A stretch of DNA of 64,000 nt from Haliea salexigens DSM 19537 (GTDB lineage: Bacteria; Pseudomonadota; Gammaproteobacteria; Pseudomonadales; Halieaceae), in NCBI RefSeq assembly GCF_000423125.1, contig NZ_AUHJ01000003.1, positions 237,652 to 301,651 on the forward strand, written 5' to 3'. Shown in pieces: positions 53,727-61,980 of the stretch. The stretch's first letter is position 1. Every line of letters starts with the position of its first letter. The notes under the pieces are model-generated. The model made no database searches, was not told the DNA's origin, and saw nothing but the letters and a program-made list of their open reading frames with translations. A program made the translations under genes and the position numbers.

Positions 53727-56231
53727 TCAGTACTCGTAAGTGATGTCCAGACCATACGTGCGCGGCGGACCGTATTCTTCGGTGGTCAGACCGAGGCCGC
53801 CGAAGTTGATGCCGAAGGTGGGGTAGTCATCATCGGTGAGGTTACGGCCCCACAGTGCCACCGACATGATGCCGTCGCCCACCTGAATGCTCTCCAGAGA
53901 AAGACGTGCATCAACCAGAGAGCGCGCATCCATGATCGCGTGATCGTAGATCACCGGTTGGCCACTGACATCGGCAGTCCACAGAGCGGACTCGGCCCAC
54001 TCATCCTGCCAGTTGAGCTGGACATAGCCGCGAATGTCACCGAACGAGGTGCGTGCAAACACGTAGTCCGCCGAAGCGTTGATCTGGTTGCCCGGTGTGG
54101 TGCGCTTCGCAGCGTCCTTGGTTTCAATACAGGTGCCGCCAGTGCCGCACAACTCGGGGAACTTCTCGAAGTCACCGGTAACGTAGGCGTAGCCCACACT
54201 GAGAATCAGATCTTCCGCCGGTGCAACCTGTACTTCCAGCTCACCGCCCCAACGATCCGCTTCACCGGCGTTGGTGATCAGGGAGGTGGCGGTGCCGCCA
54301 TCGGACTTGATCTGGCTTACCTGCATATCTTCATACACGTAGGTGTACAGAGAGCCGTTAACACGCAGGCGGTTGTCCCACCAGTCACTTTTCAGGCCCA
54401 GCTCCCACTGTTCCATGGTTTCTTCTTCGTAGGCGTTGTCGAACACCTCGCCATTGAAACCACCACTGCGGTAACCGGTTGCGTAGCGCAGGAAAACGTT
54501 CATGTCATCGGTCAGCTGATACGCCGCCGTGAGGTTCCCGCTCAGGTTGTAGAAGTTCTCTTCCCGGCTGGTAGAGCGCGCAGGCGTCTGGCCAAACGGC
54601 GTTGTCACCGCCGAATAATCGTAGAAGATATCCTTGGTCTCTTCCGTGTAGCGCAAACCGGCAGTCAGGGAAAGACGCTCGTCAAGCACATCCGGGCGCC
54701 AGGTTGCCTGGGAGAACAGTGCGATGGCGTCAGTGGAGTTCTCGTAGTACTGGGTACCAGCGCCGGCCAGCGGTGCGCTGAAAATTGCCGCACGGTCAAA
54801 CTGGCCTTCGTCCTCAAAGTAGTAAAGCCCCACCACGTAATCAAGCCGGTCGGTCGCACCGATGATGTTGAACTCCTGCGAGGTCTGGTCGTAGTTCGAC
54901 AGGGTATCCTGCTTCGAGTGGTTCACACCCAATTCGTCGATACCAGCCCACAGGCCGTCGACAAAGGGGTAGGCAAAGCCTGAAGTGGGCGCGTACAGCT
55001 GCGCCAGTGTCAGGTGAACCAGATCCGAGTAGACGCCCACACCGTTGGCATCCAGCGAGCTATCGATATTCTCCAGGTCGCCGAACACATAGGTTTGCAG
55101 CTCGCGGTAAGCGGTGATCGAGCGGAAGGTGACGTCGCCGAGCGCACCGAGGTCACCCAGCTCCCAGTTCAGGGTGAGGGTGTGACCCTCAACTTCGTTC
55201 TGTGAGGTGGGCACGAAATCGGCTACACCGCCACTGACGCGGCCCTGCCCGTCAGCTTCAATGCCCTGATAGACCCCGATCGTCTCCTGCAGCGAAGGAA
55301 TCCAGCGCGATGCAATGCGCGGGTCACTTCCGGGAATGCTGGCCCAGAACTGCGCACCCTGCAGGGTACCCTGCAGCGCTGATATGCGGCTCACATTTCC
55401 AGCGGGGTCGAGCGCGGTGAAGCCGGTCACTTTCTGCAAACCTCCCTGCTCGTCGAGATCGCTGTTGTCGTAGCTGTAATCCACGCTCAATGCATCCGTG
55501 GGTTCCCACAACAGCGCAATGCGGTAAGCATCACGGTCAATGCTGTCGAAGCCGGCGCCACCATTCAGGTTGTCGTAGAACGGGTCACGCTCGCGTGTCT
55601 GGTAGCCAAACGCGGCGGACAGCTTGCCCAGCCCTTCGCCGACTTCGCCTATCGCGGGCAGGTCGACATTCACTTTCAGCTCCTGCTCGTCGTACTTGCC
55701 CAGCGTGCCTTTGGCGCGCACACCCAGCTCGCCCGTTGGCTTCCGGGAAATGAAGTTCACCGCGCCTGCAGTCGCATTACGGCCGTACAGGGTTCCCTGT
55801 GGGCCGCGCAACACTTCAATACGCTCCAACTCGGCAACGTCCATCGCCGAGCCCTGCATCTTGCCTACGTAAACACCGTCGAGGTAAACGGCTACGGCAG
55901 GGTCGAGGGAGAGGTTGGCGGGGCTGCCGCCGCCAAAGCCGCGAATGGCCAGACTGGTCGCGCCACGTGAGCCCGGGGCATTGAAGCCGGCTACGCCAGG
56001 TACTTGTCCAATCAGGCCCTCGGTGTTCTCGATGCTGCGTTGCTCCAACGCATCGGTAGTCAGTGCCGCGATAGACACAGGCGTTTCCTGCGTGCTCTCT
56101 GCGCGTTTTTGCGCGGTGACGATGACTTCCTCCAGCGCGGTTACCTGTGCCTGCGATGCCATGCTCATGCCAAAGGCGATGGATGACAGGGCCACGGCCA
56201 ACGGGCGCGGCGCAAACCTGAATGTCTTCAT
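53727..56231 (-). CDS. TonB-dependent receptor
   Basis: Outer-membrane active transporter of 834 residues. It has a signal peptide (LAVALSSIAFGMSMASQAQ) and a plug domain beginning LEEVIVTAQKRAESTQETPVSI, with TLYGRNATAGAVNFISRKP near residue 150. A long 22-strand barrel ends YGLDITYEY. The plug opening is of the kind found in receptors for organic compounds in marine bacteria; the ligand is not known. GAGG precedes ATG 56231. It is transcribed alone, although a TetR gene lies 237 bases upstream on the same strand. Proximity to the acyl-CoA cluster could mean uptake of its substrate (inference). Confidence 0.93.
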   Translation of the reverse strand: MKTFRFAPRPLAVALSSIAFGMSMASQAQVTALEEVIVTAQKRAESTQETPVSIAALTTDALEQRSIENTEGLIGQVPGVAGFNAPGSRGATSLAIRGFGGGSPANLSLDPAVAVYLDGVYVGKMQGSAMDVAELERIEVLRGPQGTLYGRNATAGAVNFISRKPTGELGVRAKGTLGKYDEQELKVNVDLPAIGEVGEGLGKLSAAFGYQTRERDPFYDNLNGGAGFDSIDRDAYRIALLWEPTDALSVDYSYDNSDLDEQGGLQKVTGFTALDPAGNVSRISALQGTLQGAQFWASIPGSDPRIASRWIPSLQETIGVYQGIEADGQGRVSGGVADFVPTSQNEVEGHTLTLNWELGDLGALGDVTFRSITAYRELQTYVFGDLENIDSSLDANGVGVYSDLVHLTLAQLYAPTSGFAYPFVDGLWAGIDELGVNHSKQDTLSNYDQTSQEFNIIGATDRLDYVVGLYYFEDEGQFDRAAIFSAPLAGAGTQYYENSTDAIALFSQATWRPDVLDERLSLTAGLRYTEETKDIFYDYSAVTTPFGQTPARSTSREENFYNLSGNLTAAYQLTDDMNVFLRYATGYRSGGFNGEVFDNAYEEETMEQWELGLKSDWWDNRLRVNGSLYTYVYEDMQVSQIKSDGGTATSLITNAGEADRWGGELEVQVAPAEDLILSVGYAYVTGDFEKFPELCGTGGTCIETKDAAKRTTPGNQINASADYVFARTSFGDIRGYVQLNWQDEWAESALWTADVSGQPVIYDHAIMDARSLVDARLSLESIQVGDGIMSVALWGRNLTDDDYPTFGINFGGLGLTTEEYGPPRTYGLDITYEY

Positions 56232-56468
56232 GGGGGATCCTCTCATGCGGGTCAAACAGTTATCCCTGCACAGCGCCAGGGCGATGCGGGCCTTTTATGT
56301 CTTGCCTGGGTTATTACATGTCTCCAGCCTAAAAGTTTTCTGCGGTTACGTTTTAGACGGGGGGACAACTTTACACCGCACAACCGGCACGGAATAGTGA
56401 TGAATTACCAAAAATTGAGGAAGTGGTGCAGATAACAATACCAGCGCGCGAGCGCCGGGGCCAGGGGT

Positions 56469-57110
56469 TCAGCGGTCGGCCGCGCTGGCCTCCGCACGCA
56501 CGGAAAACCCTGAACCGAGGAACGCAGCGGCCACCGCCAACTCGGCATCGACACTGTATTTGGGGTCTGACAGCCAACTGAGCAGGCCGTATACGTAAAT
56601 GCCCAGAATGTAGTGCGTTATACGCTCGACGCTGATGTCCGAACGCACCTCACCCCGCGCCTGCCCATCATGCAACATGGCGCAAAAGCTTTCGTGCAGC
56701 AGGGGCCAGCGGTGCTGGTCAACGCTGTATAGCGGGTCTTCGTAAGCGCGCAACGCGAGAATGAGCATGGCGCGGGTGAGCGTGGGAGTCTTGCGCGTCA
56801 TTTCGGCGCCGTAGGCAAAAAAACGGGCCAGTTGCTCCTCGGCGGCCCCACCCTCCGCGCGAAAACGCTCAATGGCGGCAGCGAAGCGTTCGTCTACGCC
56901 AGGCACCAGCGCCTGCAAGATAGCCATCTTGCTGGGGAAATAGTTGAAGAGCGTAGGCTTGGATATGTCCGCCGCTTCGGCCAGCGCTTCGACCGTGACC
57001 GCTTCGTACCCCTGCCGGGTAAACAGGCTGCGCGCCACCAGTAAAATTCGTTCCCGCGTTTCGCGCTTCTTGCGCTCACGCCGCCCCTCGCCCTTGATGG
57101 CTACACTCAT
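56469..57110 (-). CDS. TetR family transcriptional regulator
   Basis: One-component repressor-type regulator of 213 residues. The N-terminal helix-turn-helix covers about residues 15-60 (RERILLVARSLFTRQGYEAVTVEALAEAADISKPTLFNYFPSK). The C-terminal ligand domain is all-helical with no recognisable ligand motif. It stands between an acyl-CoA dehydrogenase and the TonB-dependent receptor, all on the minus strand. Long inverted arms (57113-57162) in front of it surround its promoter, which hints at autoregulation. Confidence 0.92.
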   Translation of the reverse strand: MSVAIKGEGRRERKKRETRERILLVARSLFTRQGYEAVTVEALAEAADISKPTLFNYFPSKMAILQALVPGVDERFAAAIERFRAEGGAAEEQLARFFAYGAEMTRKTPTLTRAMLILALRAYEDPLYSVDQHRWPLLHESFCAMLHDGQARGEVRSDISVERITHYILGIYVYGLLSWLSDPKYSVDAELAVAAAFLGSGFSVRAEASAADR

Positions 57111-57130
57111 GACTTTAACTACCGTCTATT

Positions 57131-57160
57131 ATTTTACCCTCACGGACAATGTAACGTTAA
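57131..57160 (-). promoter_or_regulatory. Promoter with flanking inverted arms ahead of the tetR gene
   Basis: Minus-strand TTAACG (57160-57155), an 18-base spacer and TAAAAT (57136-57131). The arms CTTTAAC (57113-57119) and GTTAAAG (57156-57162) are perfect inverted repeats at its two ends, spaced 36 bases. Confidence 0.45.
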
Positions 57161-57202
57161 AGGGGCGCCATTACCATGGCCGAAACATCAAAATGGCTGC
57201 GA

Positions 57203-58378
57203 TCAGCGGCTGTACGCACGCATGTTCAAGCCGAACGCGGCCACCAGGTCGCGCATGAGCTCCACCACGCCACCACCGAAGGTATTGATCTGGCACTTGC
57301 GGTATTCCTCTTCCAGATCACCGGCCAGCGCAGCGCCGGTGCTGCCGCGATGCAGCATACTGGCGGGCCCCATGGCGTCCATCAACAAACGATACACCGC
57401 GATCAGGCCCTCGGTGCTGAACGCTTTCATGGCTGACGCGTAGGCCACCTCCGGTTCGCCGTGCTCCATGCTCCACGCCATGCGCCAGGTCATGAGGCGC
57501 ATGGCTTCAAGGCGCGCGTAACATTCCGCGAGCAGGCGCTGCACGGTGGCGTCGTCAATTGGTCGAACACCCGCAGCATCGGGCTCGCGAGACCAGGCGA
57601 GTACATCCTGATAAAGGCCATACGCATATATACCGATGGCGGCCAGCCCGACCCGCTCGTGGTTGAGCTGCGAGGTAATCAGCTTCCAGCCACCGTTGAC
57701 CTGCCCGCAGATCATGTCATTGGGACAGCGCACATCGTTGTAGTAACTCATGTTGGTGCGCACACCACCCACCGTGTGAATGGGAGCAAAACTGAACCCC
57801 GGCTGATGCGCATCGACCATGAAGATGCTGATACCGGCATGTGGGCGAGCAGCCTCCAGGTCACTGCGTGCGGCCAGCCAGATGTAATCCGCCGCCTCCG
57901 CGCTCGAGGTATAAACCTTGGTACCGTTAATCACCCACTCGTCGCCCTCAAGCACTGCCGTGGTTTTCAGGGCAGCGAGATCGGAGCCGGCGTCGGATTC
58001 GGTGTAGCCAATGGCGAAGTGCAGTTCACCCGCAGCAATTTTCGGTAGAAAAAACGCCTTATGCGCCTCGGAACCGTGCGCCATAATGGCGGGTGCAACC
58101 GTGGAAATCGTCACAAATGGCAGCGGCGCGCGAGCGAGTTGCGCCTCTTCGAAGAAGATCATCTGATCCATGGGGCCACGCCCCTGACCGCCGAACTCTT
58201 TGGGCCAGCCGAGCGCCAGCCACCCGTCCTGGCCAATCTGGCGAATCACCGACTTGTAAGCCTCGCCACCTTCATTGCCGCGTGTCGCCTCTATCAGCTC
58301 GGGGGTCATGAGTGACTGAAAGTACTCCCGCAGTTCACTGCGCAAGGCCCGCTGCTCTGCCGTATAGTCGATATGCAC
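57203..58378 (-). CDS. Acyl-CoA dehydrogenase, FadE-type (larger member of a pair)
   Basis: Flavoenzyme of 391 residues introducing a trans-2 double bond into an acyl-CoA. It has an N-terminal helical domain, the FAD/substrate stretch GYTESDAGSDLAALKTTA, a middle strand domain with WVINGTKVYTS, and the C-terminal helical domain with NTFGGGVVELMRDLVA. The ending resembles subunits of heteromeric FadE enzymes known from steroid side-chain oxidation. The start is GTG 58378, strongly supported by AGGAGG nine bases upstream. Divergent from a TetR gene, with a smaller homologue on the far side. Confidence 0.93.
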   Translation of the reverse strand: MHIDYTAEQRALRSELREYFQSLMTPELIEATRGNEGGEAYKSVIRQIGQDGWLALGWPKEFGGQGRGPMDQMIFFEEAQLARAPLPFVTISTVAPAIMAHGSEAHKAFFLPKIAAGELHFAIGYTESDAGSDLAALKTTAVLEGDEWVINGTKVYTSSAEAADYIWLAARSDLEAARPHAGISIFMVDAHQPGFSFAPIHTVGGVRTNMSYYNDVRCPNDMICGQVNGGWKLITSQLNHERVGLAAIGIYAYGLYQDVLAWSREPDAAGVRPIDDATVQRLLAECYARLEAMRLMTWRMAWSMEHGEPEVAYASAMKAFSTEGLIAVYRLLMDAMGPASMLHRGSTGAALAGDLEEEYRKCQINTFGGGVVELMRDLVAAFGLNMRAYSR

Positions 58379-58415
58379 GGTTACCCGCCTCCTGATTACC
58401 TGAATGGTCGTGTCT

Positions 58416-58455
58416 GGATTATTATTGAATTTGGATTCAATATCAATAATAATCC
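58416..58455. promoter_or_regulatory. Nested palindrome with two face-to-face promoters
   Basis: GGATTATTATTG (58416-58427) and CAATAATAATCC (58444-58455) are perfect 12-base arms. Inside, ATTGAAT/ATTCAAT (58424-58430, 58435-58441) is a second perfect inverted repeat offset by three bases. Plus strand: TTGAAT (58425-58430), 17 bases, AATAAT (58448-58453). Minus strand: TTGATA (58446-58441), 17 bases, AATAAT (58423-58418). Both promoters therefore share the same DNA and point to the TetR gene and the dehydrogenase gene. A TetR dimer binding here would control both. Confidence 0.7.
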
Positions 58456-58477
58456 GGTTTCAGCCTGACGCACAGAC

Positions 58478-59170
58478 ATGATGCCCCTAAGCGACAATAC
58501 ATCACCCGCACCAAAGCGCCCCAAGGGGGAGCTTGCGCGTGAGCGGCTGAAAAGTGCCGCGATCGCCCTGCTCGACCGGGTGGGTTATCACCAGCTGCGG
58601 GTCAAGGACATCACGGCCGAGGCTGGCGTGGCGGCAGGCCTGTTTCATCACTACTACAACGGACTGGACGCGCTGATTGACGAAATACTCGAGGATCACC
58701 TGGCAGCCTTCGAGGCCACGGAGCAGATCGAGCGCGACGTCAGCAAAGGCGACTGGTTCAGCCGCTTGCGCTCACACTACCGGGTAGCCGTGCAGGCGCA
58801 CGCAGCCCATCCGGGCATCATGCGCTGCATCGACCAATTCTGCGTTGACGACCCGGCATTCAGGGCGCGCTGGCAGGCTTCCTACAATCGCCGTTTGAAG
58901 CTGCTGGCTGCCGTGTTTCCCTACGTGTTCCCGAACAGTGACCTCAATGAGCACGAGGTCAACCTCGTGGTACACGCGCTCAGCGGTATAGGGCAGGAAG
59001 TGCTGCGCACCCGCTACATCGAACGCAACGCAGACCTGTTGGCACTCGGTTTGAGCGAGGATGAACTCGCGGAATGGCTGGCGGCACTGTTCTACCGCGG
59101 ACTTTTCGCCTGTAATCCACCGCGACGGGTGCTCAACCACGCCGACAGGATTCTCTCCCTGAAACGATAG
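58478..59170 (+). CDS. TetR family regulator of the acyl-CoA cluster
   Basis: Regulator of 230 residues with the helix-turn-helix at about 20-65 (RERLKSAAIALLDRVGYHQLRVKDITAEAGVAAGLFHHYYNG). The C-terminal ligand-binding domain (with HPGIMRCIDQFCVDD) is all helical. It lies between two acyl-CoA dehydrogenase genes and upstream of a CoA ligase, and the nested palindrome directly precedes it. A likely inducer is an acyl-CoA from the pathway (inference, as for FadR/PaaR-like TetR proteins). ATG 58478 is followed at once by a second ATG at 58481; the ribosome binding site is weak. Confidence 0.92.
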   Translation: MMPLSDNTSPAPKRPKGELARERLKSAAIALLDRVGYHQLRVKDITAEAGVAAGLFHHYYNGLDALIDEILEDHLAAFEATEQIERDVSKGDWFSRLRSHYRVAVQAHAAHPGIMRCIDQFCVDDPAFRARWQASYNRRLKLLAAVFPYVFPNSDLNEHEVNLVVHALSGIGQEVLRTRYIERNADLLALGLSEDELAEWLAALFYRGLFACNPPRRVLNHADRILSLKR

Positions 59171-59222
59171 GCCTTACACTGAACACGCAGCGGCGGGTAC
59201 GCCGCACAACAGGAGACTGACC

Positions 59223-60263
59223 ATGGACTTCTCATTGAGTGACGATCAGGCGGCCATTGCCGAGCTGGCCACGCGTATTTTTCGCGACCAGGTGGACGAC
59301 GCAGCGCGCGTGCGCCACCAGAACAGTTTTGACCGCGGGCTGTGGGAGACTCTCGCGAGCTCAGGTCTTACCGCGCTCGGGCTGTCAGAAGCCAATGGCG
59401 GCTCCGGCATGGGCTTCGCTGCGCAGTGCCTTGTCGCACAGGCACAGGGCGGGGTTCTCGCCCAGATTCCCCTGGCAGAAACGCTGCTCGCTGCCTACGC
59501 ATTGGAGCGCGGTGGTGTCAGTGAGGGCTTGAGCAAGGTGGCCGATGGCAGCGCCCACCTCAGTCTTAGCCTGGGAGCAGGCCTTGAACTCACCGGAGGC
59601 ACCCTGAGCGGCGAGCTGAGCATGGTCCCCTGGGCCGAGGATGCGCTGTATGTCGTGGTTTGCGCAGGCGACAGGCTGGTCGCTTTCTCTCCCGCTGAAG
59701 CTGACCTTGTACTGACACCACAACGCGTCAGTAATGGCCGCCCTACAGCACTGCTGCAAGTGGCTCGCGCCAAGGCTATCGACCTCGGTGGCAGTGACGC
59801 TATCGCCGCGCTGCGCCAACGCCAACAGGTGATGACCGCGTCAATACAACTGGGGGTGGCGAGCGAAGCGCTCGCGCGCACCGCAAGCTATACCAGCGAG
59901 CGCAAGCAATTCGGCAAAGCCCTGGCTGGTTTCCAGGCCGTCGCCCATCGCGCAGCGGACGCCTACATGGATATTGAAGCGCTGCGTGGCGTGGTCGACA
60001 GTGCCATGTGGCGTATTGACGAAGGGCTGGATGCCACCCTGCAGGCCGGCGCGGCGCGCTGGTGGGCGGCCGAGACATCACACCGCGTCTCCCACACGGC
60101 ACAGCACCTGCACGGCGGTATTGGCGCGGATGTAGAGTACCCTATTCACCGCTTCTTCCTCTGGGCCAAGCAACTCGAGTTCGACCTCGGAGGTGCCGCG
60201 CATGAACTGGCCAGCATGGGCAAACACCTGGCCAGCAATCCACAGTCAGGCATCACCCTGTGA
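59223..60263 (+). CDS. Acyl-CoA dehydrogenase family protein (smaller member of a pair)
   Basis: Acyl-CoA dehydrogenase homologue of 346 residues, shorter than the usual 380-390. The N-terminal helices (FSLSDDQAAIAELATRIF), the strand domain, which is reduced and lacks a clear GYTEP-like FAD loop, and the C-terminal domain ending QHLHGGIGADVEYPIHRFFLW are recognisable. Small, loop-poor members typically form alpha2-beta2 enzymes with a complete partner; the gene at 57203 fits that role. AGGAG precedes the ATG. The CoA ligase gene follows 40 bases later. Confidence 0.91.
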   Translation: MDFSLSDDQAAIAELATRIFRDQVDDAARVRHQNSFDRGLWETLASSGLTALGLSEANGGSGMGFAAQCLVAQAQGGVLAQIPLAETLLAAYALERGGVSEGLSKVADGSAHLSLSLGAGLELTGGTLSGELSMVPWAEDALYVVVCAGDRLVAFSPAEADLVLTPQRVSNGRPTALLQVARAKAIDLGGSDAIAALRQRQQVMTASIQLGVASEALARTASYTSERKQFGKALAGFQAVAHRAADAYMDIEALRGVVDSAMWRIDEGLDATLQAGAARWWAAETSHRVSHTAQHLHGGIGADVEYPIHRFFLWAKQLEFDLGGAAHELASMGKHLASNPQSGITL

Positions 60264-60303
60264 GCCACGCCCCAGCCTTACCATCGTTTTTTCGGAGCCA
60301 CGC

Positions 60304-61908
60304 ATGAATGTATTGAAGTTCGATCGCATCGAAGACCGTCACCTGGGGCGCGCACTCAGCCTGCAAGCCAGGCAGCAGCCCGATGCCACCTACATCATGT
60401 TCGGCGACACGCACTACACCTTTGCCGAGGCAGACCGTAAAGTTAACGAGCTTGCCGCCGGACTGGCTGGCCTCGGTCTGGGCAAGGGCGACCGGGTCGC
60501 CTTCTTCATGGGTAGCTCGCCAGAAGTCATTTTTCTGGCACTGGCGACCAATAAACTGGGCGCCGTCTGGAGCCCGGTCAACTCTGATTACAAAGGCGCC
60601 TGGCTCACGGAAACCATCAACCGCACGCGAGCCCACATTGTGGTAACCGACGACGCGCATGTGCAGCGACTTGCCGATGTACACGGTGAGCTGAGCGCAG
60701 GGCACTACGTCATTCTCGGCGACAGCACGGCGCTCCCCGGTGCCCACGCCTTCAACTCACTGTATATCGAAGGTGCAAGCGAGCCCGACATGTCCGGCCA
60801 GACCTATGGCGATACCTGCGCCGTACTCTGGACCTCGGGCACCACAGGGCGCTCGAAAGGCGTCATGCAAAGTCACAACGTGTGGTTCAATGCCGTGGCG
60901 TCGGGTGATGCGTTGTTCGGAACGCGCCCGGGCGATGTCATCTACACCGTCCTGCCCATGTACAACTCGGCCGCCTGGGTCACGTCCATTCTGCGCTCAC
61001 TGATCGTAGGCATTCCGCTCGCGATCGATACGTCATTTTCGGTTACCCATTTCTGGGACCGTGTGGACTACTACGGCGCCACACAGAGCTTCACACTGGG
61101 CGCCATGCACATGTTTCTGTGGAACGCCCCATTGCGTGAGGATGATGCAAAACACAGTCTGCGCAAACTGATGGCCGTACCGATGCCGGCCGATGTCGCG
61201 GGCCCGTTCAGCGAGCGCTTTAATGTGGAATTGTTGCCCCAGGGGCTCGGCCAGAGCGAAGCCATGCAGCTGGTGATCGTCACCCCGGAGGAAAACAGCC
61301 TGCCTCCCGGAAGCTGTGGCACACCCGCCAAGGCGCTGGAAGCGCGGTTGGTCGATGACCAGGGCAACGATGTGGCCGATGGCGAGCCAGGGGAATTGTG
61401 GGTGCGTCCACGCGAACCCTACGTGATATTCAATGGTTACTTTGACGACCCCGAAGCGACAGCGGCCAGCTATTCGGGAGAGTGGTACAAAACGGGCGAC
61501 ATGCTGAAGCGACGCCCGGACGGCTATTACTTTTTCTCGGACCGCAAGAAAGATGCGGTACGCCTGAAGGGACGCAATATTTCCACCTTTGAAGTGGAAA
61601 TGGTCGCCAGGCGCCATCCCGCACTGGCAGACTGTGCCGCGTTCGGTGTCCCCAGCGATATCCTCGCCTCCGAGACCGAGCTCAAGCTGAACTACATATT
61701 GAAAGCGGGGCAGACGCTGGCACCCGAGGAGCTGGCTCAGTTCATCAACGAAAATGCCCCGTACTTTTTTGTTCCACGCTACCTGGAGCAGGTAGAACAG
61801 CTGCCCTACACCCCGACCAACAAAGTGCAAAAATTCAAATTGCGCGAAGCGGGCATTACCAGCGCAACCTGGGACGCACAGCAAGCGGGTTTCAAAGCCC
61901 AGCGCTGA
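60304..61908 (+). CDS. Acyl-CoA synthetase (AMP-forming)
   Basis: ANL superfamily ligase of 534 residues activating a carboxylic acid to its CoA thioester. Motifs: WTSGTTGRSKGVM (A3 loop), QGLGQSEAMQLV (A5), the A7 segment GEWYKTGDM, A8 DRKKDAVRLKGRNIS and, near the C-terminus, the A10 lysine in TPTNKVQKFKL. It resembles crotonobetaine/long-chain type ligases, but no substrate can be assigned. As the third gene of a rightward set with TetR and the smaller acyl-CoA dehydrogenase, it would supply the substrate of the dehydrogenase pair. Confidence 0.93.
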   Translation: MNVLKFDRIEDRHLGRALSLQARQQPDATYIMFGDTHYTFAEADRKVNELAAGLAGLGLGKGDRVAFFMGSSPEVIFLALATNKLGAVWSPVNSDYKGAWLTETINRTRAHIVVTDDAHVQRLADVHGELSAGHYVILGDSTALPGAHAFNSLYIEGASEPDMSGQTYGDTCAVLWTSGTTGRSKGVMQSHNVWFNAVASGDALFGTRPGDVIYTVLPMYNSAAWVTSILRSLIVGIPLAIDTSFSVTHFWDRVDYYGATQSFTLGAMHMFLWNAPLREDDAKHSLRKLMAVPMPADVAGPFSERFNVELLPQGLGQSEAMQLVIVTPEENSLPPGSCGTPAKALEARLVDDQGNDVADGEPGELWVRPREPYVIFNGYFDDPEATAASYSGEWYKTGDMLKRRPDGYYFFSDRKKDAVRLKGRNISTFEVEMVARRHPALADCAAFGVPSDILASETELKLNYILKAGQTLAPEELAQFINENAPYFFVPRYLEQVEQLPYTPTNKVQKFKLREAGITSATWDAQQAGFKAQR

Positions 61909-61980
61909 CGCTGCACACCGGTCCCCCGCGCATGTTATTGTTGCGGCGTCGTACGCGGCTTGTGTTGAACAGGGGGGCTG

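Noticed and set aside
59223..60263. Truncation or frameshift of the smaller acyl-CoA dehydrogenase
   Set aside because: The frame is intact from a good ribosome binding site to a typical C-terminus; short members with reduced loops are normal partners in heteromeric enzymes.
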